The notes: generated from the sequence alone by a model not told the origin. Shown: positions 1 to 7,083, numbered from the stretch's first letter. The stretch: 15,921 bases of DNA from Bacteroides_E sp964522975 (GCA_964522975.1 CAZFXK010000058.1:1-15921); one strand, 5' to 3'. Numbers and translations: made by a program.

Positions 1-1340
1 AGTGGGGTGTTGTGATTAGCTTACAAAGTTGTACTTTAGTTCATTGAAATCACCTTACCAAGCCTCTAAAGGGCCGCTTCTTTAGTTGTGATTAGCTTAC
101 AAAGTTGTACTTTAGTTCATTGAAATCACCTATAATATGATGCAAAGGCTTATCGTTACTGTTGTGATTAGCTTACAAAGTTGTACTTTAGTTCATTGAA
201 ATCACCAAGACGGAATACAAGCAAGAAAGGCTCGATGTTGTGATTAGCTTACAAAGTTGTACTTTAGTTCATTGAAATCACCATATGCTCATTCACATGA
301 AGGTGATTTACTGTTGTGATTAGCTTACAAAGTTGTACTTTAGTTCATTGAAATCACCTGCAAGATATATTCAACATCGACTACAACGTTGTGATTAGCT
401 TACAAAGTTGTACTTTAGTTCATTGAAATCACCATACAGAGCCACAGGCTTTTGAGTGGGGTGTTGTGATTAGCTTACAAAGTTGTACTTTAGTTCATTG
501 AAATCACCTCGTAATCCATAGGTATATCAGTTACCCTGTTGTGATTAGCTTACAAAGTTGTACTTTAGTTCATTGAAATCACCTTGAATTAAAAATAACA
601 CCCTCCGCTACTGGTTGTGATTAGCTTACAAAGTTGTACTTTAGTTCATTGAAATCACCAAAGAATACTCAAAGAACAAGCACCTACATGTTGTGATTAG
701 CTTACAAAGTTGTACTTTAGTTCATTGAAATCACCAGTTTTTCCTTTAAATCCTTTGAGAAGAAAGTTGTGATTAGCTTACAAAGTTGTACTTTAGTTCA
801 TTGAAATCACCGAAGATTTTCAAGAGGTGTAAGACGGCGTAGTTGTGATTAGCTTACAAAGTTGTACTTTAGTTCATTGAAATCACCTAAATTAAAACTT
901 GTACTTTTAGGCCTACGTTGTGATTAGCTTACAAAGTTGTACTTTAGTTCATTGAAATCACCCGATGCAAAATATCACCACTTAAACAAAAGTTGTGATT
1001 AGCTTACAAAGTTGTACTTTAGTTCATTGAAATCACCAGATAGCTTAGGGAAAAAACTAGCTATAGGTTGTGATTAGCTTACAAAGTTGTACTTTAGTTC
1101 ATTGAAATCACCTTATTTTCATTAGGATTAGCCATTGGTAAAGTTGTGATTAGCTTACAAAGTTGTACTTTAGTTCATTGAAATCACCTTACAATACCTT
1201 TGAGACTCTTGTGATACTGTTGTGATTAGCTTACAAAGTTGTACTTTAGTTCATTGAAATCACCGGACGCAAAATACCATACAAGCTATCCATTGTTGTG
1301 ATTAGCTTACAAAGTTGTACTTTAGTTCATTGAAATCACC
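1..1340 (+). CRISPR. Type II-C CRISPR array, 18 identical 46-nt repeats, 17 full spacers plus one partial
   Basis: Repeats start at 9, 85, 161, 237, 313, 388, 463, 538, 614, 690, 766, 842, 917, 992, 1067, 1143, 1219 and 1295. Each is 46 nt, begins GTTGTGATTAGC and ends GAAATCACC; I saw no variant copy, and the last (1295-1340) is intact. Spacers are 29 or 30 nt and all 17 complete ones differ. Bases 1-8 are the end of an eighteenth spacer cut by the window edge. The repeat contains a terminal inverted repeat (GTGATT at repeat positions 4-9, AATCAC at 40-45) and an inner one (AAAGT-TGT-ACTTT at 17-29). Orientation is plus because the antirepeat of the tracrRNA at 7004-7027 pairs with repeat bases 1-25 as read on this strand. 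The array therefore converges on cas2. Repeat positions 1-4 (GTTG) and 24-31 (TACTTTAG), 19 bp apart, resemble a Bacteroidota promoter. A leader on the left side would lie outside the window. Confidence 0.99.
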
Positions 1341-1413
1341 AGAGTGTGTTATAAGTGTCTGTTATTTAGCAGGATATAATGTATGTTAGCATTTGGTGTT
1401 TTAAAGAAAATTC
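1341..1413. other. Array-flanking sequence between the last repeat and the terminator hairpin
   Basis: These 73 AT-rich bases lie between the last intact repeat and the hairpin that ends the cas operon. If the array is read only from the left, this is trailer. If the system integrates new spacers at the cas2-proximal end, it would act as the leader. The undegenerated last repeat leaves both options open. A TATAAT string at 1375-1380 has no recognisable upstream partner. I see no open reading frame here. Confidence 0.5.
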
Positions 1414-1447
1414 AACATAAATCCCGGAGTTTCCCGGGATTTATGTT
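1414..1447. terminator. Bidirectional terminator hairpin between CRISPR array and cas2
   Basis: A perfect 14-bp stem (arms 1414-1427 and 1434-1447) has a 6-nt loop, AGTTTC. The stem top is GC-rich (CCCGG/CCGGG). On the plus strand the right arm runs into TTTT at 1446-1449. On the minus strand the hairpin begins two bases after the cas2 stop codon and is followed by GAATTTTCTTT. It can therefore end both the cas operon transcript and any transcript leaving the array. The T-tracts are short, so how well it terminates is inferred. Confidence 0.8.
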
Positions 1448-1449
1448 TT

Positions 1450-1788
1450 CTAAAAGAGTTCTAACTGTTGTGGTTCGGTTTTTTTCTTTTCAGGATTCTT
1501 TCCATAGAAAAGTTCCATCATCCCAAACTGTTTATCCGTAATGCAAAGTATTCCTATGTGCCCTTTTTCTGGGAGGAATCTTTTAACACGCATAATATGC
1601 ACATTTGCATTTTCTATACTCATACAGTGACGGATATAAATAGAGAACTGAAACATAGTAAAACCATCACGTTGGAGATTTTTCCTAAAATCTGCATACA
1701 CTTTACGGTCTTTTTTTGTTTCAGTGGGTAAGTCAAATAATACTAGAACCCACATAATACGGTATTGATTTATTCGGTTAGCTTTCAT
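1450..1788 (-). CDS. cas2: CRISPR-associated endonuclease Cas2 (type II-C)
   Basis: The product is a 112-residue Cas2, the central dimer of the Cas1-Cas2 integrase that inserts new spacers at the repeat. The first beta strand ends in the conserved Asp (VLVLFDLPTE, D19), followed by a helix and the QFSIYIRHC strand (about 47-55), as expected for the ferredoxin-like fold. The tail after about residue 95 is charged and probably disordered. It ends in QLELF (108-112), which matches the consensus of bacterial sliding-clamp-binding peptides (QL[SD]LF). Cas2 is last in the cas9-cas1-cas2 operon, 15 nt behind cas1, and its stop codon abuts a terminator hairpin. The ATG at 1786-1788 has no clear Shine-Dalgarno site, which is usual in Bacteroidota. 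Identity is certain from position and motif; the clamp link is only a hypothesis. Confidence 0.97.
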   Translation of the reverse strand: MKANRINQYRIMWVLVLFDLPTETKKDRKVYADFRKNLQRDGFTMFQFSIYIRHCMSIENANVHIMRVKRFLPEKGHIGILCITDKQFGMMELFYGKNPEKKKTEPQQLELF

Positions 1789-1803
1789 AATTCAGAAGCA
1801 AAA

Positions 1804-2739
1804 CTAAGATAACTTCGGATATTTAATCTTTCTCAGTTTGCCGGCATAACATTGGTATAAGGAGGCGGTGGTTTGTCCTGCAGCAATCATTAGAGGACTT
1901 TTTTTGTTCCCTATAACTACATCTAAAGTTGGTATTTGTAGTATTTTGCTTTTAAGTTCTTTGGTTAGTTTCGTAAGATCCTGCCCGTTATCAACGATTG
2001 AGAGTATCAACTCATCTACAAAAGGTCGATAAGGCTCCATAATATCATCTGCAAGGCAATAGGCATTGTACCGGTTATGGTGATGAATGCCTAAAGTGGG
2101 CAGTAGACCACTTGCTGCAAGGTTTCGTGCGATCACGGCTCTAAGGATAGCATATCCATAATTCAAAAGATTATTTGGTGGTATACCCTCCCTCTTTCTT
2201 GTGAAATCAGGGAGCTGATGAAAAATTTCTTTCCAATAGTATGCAGCAGCTCGTGCCTCATAATTGTCAGGGTCCCCACTTTTTACGCTTTCTGCCCAAT
2301 AGATCATATTGCGAGTGTTGCATTTTCGGTGTTTTTTTAGGACAGCAGCTTGATTAGCTATTTTTGCTTTGATGGTTTGTTGCCATAGATTCTTCTTCAA
2401 TGGTTCTGTTGCATTAATTTGATGAGTGTATCGTTCACTTTGTGTAGTATTCACATTTAGAGGAAGCATTAACCCTGTAGGCATCCTTTTATTATTGCAT
2501 GAGATAAATGCAACATTGTTCTCAAGCAATTTACCCATCAGGTCATGGGTTATTGTTATTTGCTTATGATCGAGAATAATAACTCCTAAGTCTTCAATAG
2601 GAAATAACACTTCATTCTTTCTTTTGAAACTTTCCGGCAAGTCATTATTCTTCTCAATCTCGGGTAATTTAATAACCAATTGATTATTTTGTGTACTTAG
2701 GTAGGCTGGATTGCCAAAATAAAGAGTCTTCTTTATCAT
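1804..2739 (-). CDS. cas1: CRISPR-associated endonuclease Cas1 (type II-C)
   Basis: The product is a 311-residue Cas1, the metal-dependent integrase subunit that with Cas2 captures protospacers and inserts them into the array. The N-terminal beta domain is about residues 1-85 (MIKKTLYFGNPAYLS start) and the helical catalytic domain follows. The expected metal ligands are present: E161 in NYEARAAAYYW, a His cluster at H219-H221 in LGIHHHNRYNAY, and the acidic group D231/D232/E235 in LADDIMEPYRP. Length and motifs fit type II Cas1, and no Cas4 or reverse-transcriptase fusion is present. It lies 40 nt behind cas9 and 15 nt ahead of cas2, so one transcript very probably covers all three. The absence of csn2 supports subtype II-C. 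Confidence 0.98.
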   Translation of the reverse strand: MIKKTLYFGNPAYLSTQNNQLVIKLPEIEKNNDLPESFKRKNEVLFPIEDLGVIILDHKQITITHDLMGKLLENNVAFISCNNKRMPTGLMLPLNVNTTQSERYTHQINATEPLKKNLWQQTIKAKIANQAAVLKKHRKCNTRNMIYWAESVKSGDPDNYEARAAAYYWKEIFHQLPDFTRKREGIPPNNLLNYGYAILRAVIARNLAASGLLPTLGIHHHNRYNAYCLADDIMEPYRPFVDELILSIVDNGQDLTKLTKELKSKILQIPTLDVVIGNKKSPLMIAAGQTTASLYQCYAGKLRKIKYPKLS

Positions 2740-2779
2740 AGTATTAGGTTTAAAGCTAATTGTTAGAAATTATCGTAAT

Positions 2780-5700
2780 TCAATACTCTCCAATATCAAC
2801 TATTTCTCCTATATGATTTATACGAACTTTTACAATGTTCCGTAAATCATTAGGCTTTCTCAGCCTATGCCAGGTTACACCTCTTAGCTTATCCGGTTCT
2901 TCCACATTAGTCTCCAAATGATGCCTGAAAGAATAATATTTAGAGGATAATTTTTGTACCCGAAAGAGATTGGGGCTAATTTGTGCGTAATTGTCAGAAT
3001 TTAATAAATCTACTTCTTTAGGGTCAAAACCTGTTTTTTCGTTAGGGAAAATAAAATATTCGTTAATTTTCATAGTGAAAAGAAACTCCCATCCCTCTTC
3101 TTTATTATAGCTTTTATCTACAATAGGTATTTCCTGTATTGCCCGCATCGTAGCTTCATAAAACGAAATAACTTTCTCTTGTAGATTTCCTTTTTCATCC
3201 ATATAGATAGCTATATGGTGATTGTTTCCTGTTTTAACGAAGTTAGTACCTTGTTTCTTCCCGCTTTTACCTAAAACAAGTTTTCCTTCTTTATCAATTT
3301 TATCACGTAGTGCTACCGGGTTGCTTATTCCAACCTTTATCTTGACTTTTTTTATACATAGTCCTTTCTCTTTGTTCAACCAAACCGGATTTTTATCTAG
3401 ATTGGAAAAAGCTTTTTGACTATCACCTTGATACTCTTCTAATCGTTTTTGTAAAATTTCTTTTATTCCTTTATCTACTACTAAATCCAGATTAAGATTG
3501 GGAGAAACGTCTTTGCGTATGGTATAAACTGTTTCTTCAACGGCAATTCTTACCGTTTCAGGAACAACTTGAGTTTCTGTGTTGTCTATGTAGATAGGAT
3601 TTTTAGATAGGCTGTTCTTACCTGTAAATGCTTTTTTAGGGTTGTTTTCAAAGCTTTGAAGTCGTGTAAACAATGCTTCCCTCTGTTTTTTATTGCACAC
3701 CTTTCTGATTGATGCCTCATCCATTGAAGAGCCTACTCTTACTGTTTTCCCTTTGTATTGTTTGATGCTTCCATAGGTTGTTTCCTCATGTAGCCTGCCG
3801 CGAGGAGTTGGTTGGTCTTTCTTATTTATACCACCATCCTTTTTCTGGGTTCTGTTTATATTGGTAGTAACAACTTTATTTTTTGCTTTTACAGAGATAA
3901 GTATATTCTCTAAATGCTTTTTTGCTTCACTTCTGAATTCACTTAAAGGAATCGGAGGGATAAATCTTAAACGATTATTTAGATCTCTTTTAAGGTGTTT
4001 TTTCTCAATCGCATATATTTTCCCCGTTTTATCACTTCGAGCATTTAGATTATTCAAGTATTGAATATAGACAGGTTTTGTAAAAGCAATAGTGAGTGCA
4101 TCCATAGCATGATGCCGGTGATCGTTTCGTTTTGTCCAATCAATGATGCGTTTTATTTTGTGACCTTCTTTGTTTTCTATTACTACTGTTAAGCCTAGTT
4201 TATCATATTTATCCCAGTTAAGCTCTTGCAAGACATCCACCAATTGCCAGTCTTCTCTCAACCGATTTGTTACCGATCCGGTTGTTGTGGAGACGTTTTT
4301 TACAAGTTTTTCTAAAATTTCTTTGGCTTTTCGGCTAATGTATTGTGTATCGTTAAGGTCACGATTTATGAAATCAGTTGGAATATCTTCCCCTTTTCTC
4401 ATTAAATTATTATATTTTGTTTTGCTGATTGCCCCCAATTTGTATAACCGTTCTATTTTCTGTATATATTCGGCTATGCCTTCGCTTCCTTTCTTTCGAA
4501 AAACATAGTCATAGGCTGTATCATTTCCTTTCTCTTGATTTATACTACTTAACTCCAACGTTTTATTTGAAAAAGAATCGTCAAACAATCGAGATTGAGG
4601 TATAATGTGTTCAATGTCAAAAGATTTTGAGAAGATTATTTCTTTGGGAGAAATGTAGGTGTTTGAGTAGAGAGTATGATAACCATTGTTTTTGAGTTCT
4701 TCATATAACTTATATCGTATAATATCGTTACGACTTGGGCGTATGATGTTGAATTGAGACTGTAGGATTTTTCTGTATGATTGATTTTTTAATGTAGCTT
4801 TATTTATAGCAAGAGTCATTTCCTCTCGTTGTTTAGCGTTTTTCTTCAACTCTCTTGACAGTTCGATGCGAATCTCATCCGGTTTGCCATATTTTTCAAT
4901 AACTGAATTAATAACATGAATCATTTGATTTAGTATTTTCTCAACAACAGGATTGCGTAATGAGTTTTTAGGTAAAACCTCAAGTTTGTCAAGAAGCTTT
5001 TTATCCTCTATCTCTGCTTTTGTCAGAGACTGTTTTGAATGTTTATATCCGGCTTTTTCACACGCATCACTGTAGGTATAACCTTGTTTAAGGAAGGGTA
5101 ATATTTTGCGAATTGCTTTGCTGCTTACGTTTCCATATTCATTTTCAAAATTGATATTTGCAAATAAGGCTGCGAATTCTTTTTCAAAGCCAACTAATTC
5201 AGATATTCTGTTGATTAATGCTTCGTTGCCTGTTTTAGATTGCTCATCCCCTTCAAAAGAATAAAGTAAATGCCATAGTTTAAATAAGCTTTGTTGTTCA
5301 AACTCTTTTCCTTCAAGGGAAGAGTTAAAGCTTAGTATGTCTGTGCTATATCCAAGACCTTTAAAGATAGTTTTAGTCGTTTCCAAAATTAATTCTGCGT
5401 TCATTTTATTAAAGGGGAAAACGCTATGTCCGGTGTATTCAATGACTTTCTCGTATATGCTGAATAATTTGGCTTGTGTTTTGTTACCCTCAATGCTTTT
5501 GTAATTGATTTCGCAGTTTTTAGGATTTTTTGAAAGAAGCTTTATGATATTCGTGTCCTTCAATGTTTTTCCTATATTTAATTCTCTGAATAGAAGTTCT
5601 TTTTCGTCTTGAGTTAAGAAGTGGGATTCATCATTCTCTAAGTCTGTTATCCTTATATTGTTTAGCGTTTGCCAGATCTTAAATTCTTGAAAGAGTGGTG

Positions 5701-6913
5701 ATGATTTAGGGCATACCCTTAAACCATTTGTCTTTACCTTTCTTTTCCCATTTTCAATGATTTCTACCTGTCGACTTTCAAACTCGCAAAAAGAAATCAG
5801 ACCTTTTTGGCTTTTTAATCTACGCTGGTAGAAAATAATGACATCCCGTATTTCACTTTTCAATTCTGGAGTAAGTTCTTTGTGATATTTGGCTTGGGTT
5901 TCCCATATAGTTTCAAACTCATCTAGATAATCCTGTCGATAGAACACTTGATTCTTCAGTCTTGTGTTAGGGTTTTCTTCTAATTGTTTCATTAGATATT
6001 CCCCTACTGTTTGTTTGCCAAAATATAACTCTTTGCTTCTGTCGCTTATTTTTCCCAAAAGTCCGCTTGAATTACTAATTTGTCCATTTAACTCCCCAAT
6101 GACGAAAGCAAGAATTTCTGGGCTTATTTTCTGCTTTAAACCATTCACCCTCCACTGGAAAGACTGAATTCGTTTGTCTTTTCCTTTATTTTCTGCCGTA
6201 TATATACCGTGTATGGACAAGAAAAGTTTGCTTGTATCTAATCTGTTTTTATTCGTGATTTTTTTGCGAAAGTCATCTGTAAGAATAGTAGGAAAGAAAT
6301 TAACTTGAAAGTTCCAAATACGATCTAGCTCTTCTATTAAATCAGAACGGTAAAAGTTCGGGATGTATTTTTTTCCTTCTTTGAGAATTTCGAGAGAGTA
6401 TTGACCTGGTGTTAGATTTTCATCATATAGATATTTGGCTATTTCCATGCTGTCAATGGCTTGACCTTCTTCTGTAGTATTTGCTTTTCGGTTACTTTTA
6501 TAACCACGTTTCTTGTTGATCATCAGAAGTATCCTGGCTAATTCTTCTAGACTAACTTCTTTTTTAGCTGCTTTAGCCCGAAGTCGGTATGTTTCGAATG
6601 TGGTTTTGTTTCCGCTTTCTGATAGGATGGTATCATCAGTAATAAACCCTTCTCTTTTTAAGACTTCTATAAGATTCTTGCGTCTGAGTTTATATCGTTG
6701 AAGGTTTCTACGCATACTTCGTTTAAGGGTTCTTTCTGCATTTATTGTAATGCTTTTTCCTTTTTCATAATTTACTGATTCATCTGTAGTTAGTGGATTA
6801 ACTCTAACACCTAAGCGGATGATGGATGAAGACTCATTTTGGTTTTCTGCCTCATTCACTAATGCCCAACCGATGGAACTAACTCCCAAATCCAAGCCTA
6901 ATATTCTTTTCAT
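2780..6913 (-). CDS. cas9: CRISPR-associated endonuclease Cas9 (type II-C, 1377 aa)
   Basis: This is the RNA-guided nuclease that cuts both strands of DNA matched by a crRNA-tracrRNA pair. RuvC-I is at the N-terminus (ILGLDLGVSSIGWA, catalytic D8). The Arg-rich bridge helix is about residues 59-82 and the REC lobe spans roughly 85-640. RuvC-II is at IRIELSREL (E684). The HNH domain has FDIEHIIPQ with catalytic H769, plus N783 and N792. RuvC-III is at DHRHHAMDAL (H935, D938). The remaining C-terminal part should form the WED and PAM-interacting domains. By alignment, E768 sits where SpCas9 has metal-binding D839. Two stretches near 1093-1110 and 1167-1180 repeat a KAF...NP motif. The length fits the long II-C forms of Bacteroidota. 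The start is supported because the RuvC-I strand begins four residues in. All catalytic residues are intact, so the enzyme is probably active. The PAM cannot be read from the sequence. Confidence 0.99.
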   Translation of the reverse strand: MKRILGLDLGVSSIGWALVNEAENQNESSSIIRLGVRVNPLTTDESVNYEKGKSITINAERTLKRSMRRNLQRYKLRRKNLIEVLKREGFITDDTILSESGNKTTFETYRLRAKAAKKEVSLEELARILLMINKKRGYKSNRKANTTEEGQAIDSMEIAKYLYDENLTPGQYSLEILKEGKKYIPNFYRSDLIEELDRIWNFQVNFFPTILTDDFRKKITNKNRLDTSKLFLSIHGIYTAENKGKDKRIQSFQWRVNGLKQKISPEILAFVIGELNGQISNSSGLLGKISDRSKELYFGKQTVGEYLMKQLEENPNTRLKNQVFYRQDYLDEFETIWETQAKYHKELTPELKSEIRDVIIFYQRRLKSQKGLISFCEFESRQVEIIENGKRKVKTNGLRVCPKSSPLFQEFKIWQTLNNIRITDLENDESHFLTQDEKELLFRELNIGKTLKDTNIIKLLSKNPKNCEINYKSIEGNKTQAKLFSIYEKVIEYTGHSVFPFNKMNAELILETTKTIFKGLGYSTDILSFNSSLEGKEFEQQSLFKLWHLLYSFEGDEQSKTGNEALINRISELVGFEKEFAALFANINFENEYGNVSSKAIRKILPFLKQGYTYSDACEKAGYKHSKQSLTKAEIEDKKLLDKLEVLPKNSLRNPVVEKILNQMIHVINSVIEKYGKPDEIRIELSRELKKNAKQREEMTLAINKATLKNQSYRKILQSQFNIIRPSRNDIIRYKLYEELKNNGYHTLYSNTYISPKEIIFSKSFDIEHIIPQSRLFDDSFSNKTLELSSINQEKGNDTAYDYVFRKKGSEGIAEYIQKIERLYKLGAISKTKYNNLMRKGEDIPTDFINRDLNDTQYISRKAKEILEKLVKNVSTTTGSVTNRLREDWQLVDVLQELNWDKYDKLGLTVVIENKEGHKIKRIIDWTKRNDHRHHAMDALTIAFTKPVYIQYLNNLNARSDKTGKIYAIEKKHLKRDLNNRLRFIPPIPLSEFRSEAKKHLENILISVKAKNKVVTTNINRTQKKDGGINKKDQPTPRGRLHEETTYGSIKQYKGKTVRVGSSMDEASIRKVCNKKQREALFTRLQSFENNPKKAFTGKNSLSKNPIYIDNTETQVVPETVRIAVEETVYTIRKDVSPNLNLDLVVDKGIKEILQKRLEEYQGDSQKAFSNLDKNPVWLNKEKGLCIKKVKIKVGISNPVALRDKIDKEGKLVLGKSGKKQGTNFVKTGNNHHIAIYMDEKGNLQEKVISFYEATMRAIQEIPIVDKSYNKEEGWEFLFTMKINEYFIFPNEKTGFDPKEVDLLNSDNYAQISPNLFRVQKLSSKYYSFRHHLETNVEEPDKLRGVTWHRLRKPNDLRNIVKVRINHIGEIVDIGEY

Positions 6914-6916
6914 AAT

Positions 6917-6932
6917 ATCTTAATATTAAGAT
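6917..6932. promoter_or_regulatory. Perfect 16-bp palindrome just upstream of cas9 start
   Basis: ATCTTAATATTAAGAT is a perfect inverted repeat ending 3 bp before the cas9 ATG. It could be an operator or, in the mRNA, a weak hairpin near the ribosome entry site. It is made mostly of A and T, so chance is a real alternative. Confidence 0.3.
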
Positions 6933-6991
6933 GTAAAATCATAAAGTTATAATAATTATCCGCAAATTGATATTTTGTGTGAAAAAATGTT

Positions 6992-6999
6992 TATATTTG
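6992..6999 (+). promoter_or_regulatory. tracrRNA promoter -7 element (TATATTTG)
   Basis: TATATTTG is a perfect match to the Bacteroidota -7 consensus TAnnTTTG and ends 4 bp before the antirepeat, where a tracrRNA should start. The -33 partner is less clear: TTTG at 6974-6977 is only 14 bp away and TTG at 6967-6969 is 22 bp away, against a usual spacing of about 19. The start site is inferred to lie at about 7003-7005. Confidence 0.6.
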
Positions 7000-7003
7000 C
7001 TAT

Positions 7004-7027
7004 TACAATTTTGAAGCTAATCACAAT
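7004..7027 (+). repeat. CRISPR antirepeat of the tracrRNA
   Basis: Compared with the reverse complement of repeat bases 1-25, this segment has one missing base (opposite repeat A15) and two G-U wobbles (opposite G1 and G20). Otherwise every base pairs. The core AAGCTAATCACAA (7014-7026) is an exact 13-nt complement. Only the plus-strand reading has the nexus and terminator behind it, which sets the orientation of both tracrRNA and array. Confidence 0.95.
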
Positions 7028-7056
7028 AAGGATTATTCCGTTGTGAAAACATCAAA

Positions 7057-7083
7057 GGCGGCATTTCGATGTCGCCTTTTTTT
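7057..7083 (+). terminator. Intrinsic terminator of the tracrRNA
   Basis: An 8-bp stem pairs 7057-7064 with 7069-7076 (one G-U), with a UUCG tetraloop and seven T residues at 7077-7083. In Cas9 complexes such terminal hairpins also serve as the 3' stem-loop of the tracrRNA. Confidence 0.93.

Larger units (their letters stand above)
7003..7083 (+). ncRNA. tracrRNA for the type II-C Cas9
   Basis: This RNA of about 80 nt, transcribed away from cas9, should pair with crRNA repeats and load Cas9. In order it has four parts. An antirepeat (7004-7027) forms about 24 base pairs with repeat bases 1-25, with one bulged A. A nexus AAGGAUUAUUCCG (7028-7040) holds a small GGA/UCC hairpin. A linker (7041-7056) follows, and then a GC-rich terminator hairpin with a UUCG loop and seven T residues. 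The junction AAUAAGG...UCCGUU closely resembles the nexus of SpCas9 tracrRNA. A perfect TAnnTTTG element lies just upstream. GUUGUGA (7040-7046) repeats the first seven bases of the CRISPR repeat and could pair with the RNA's own antirepeat. The exact 5' end is inferred; the 3' end is well supported. Confidence 0.93.

Noticed and set aside
1038..1066. The spacer at 1038-1066 contains inverted ATAGCT/AGCTAT ends and could form a hairpin in its crRNA.
   Set aside because: One self-complementary spacer out of 17 is expected by chance, and I saw no match to it elsewhere in the window that would suggest self-targeting.
1375..1380. TATAAT upstream of the terminator hairpin as a possible promoter toward cas2 or out of the array.
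   Set aside because: There is no partner element at a usual distance, Bacteroidota primary promoters use TAnnTTTG, and a transcript would run straight into the hairpin.
2749..2765. AAGCTAAT in the cas9-cas1 gap matches 8 bases of the antirepeat and repeat, possibly a decayed repeat or a second antirepeat.
   Set aside because: Only 8 bases match, with no extension on either side, no nexus and no terminator. An 8-base match to some part of a 46-nt repeat is not rare in AT-rich sequence.
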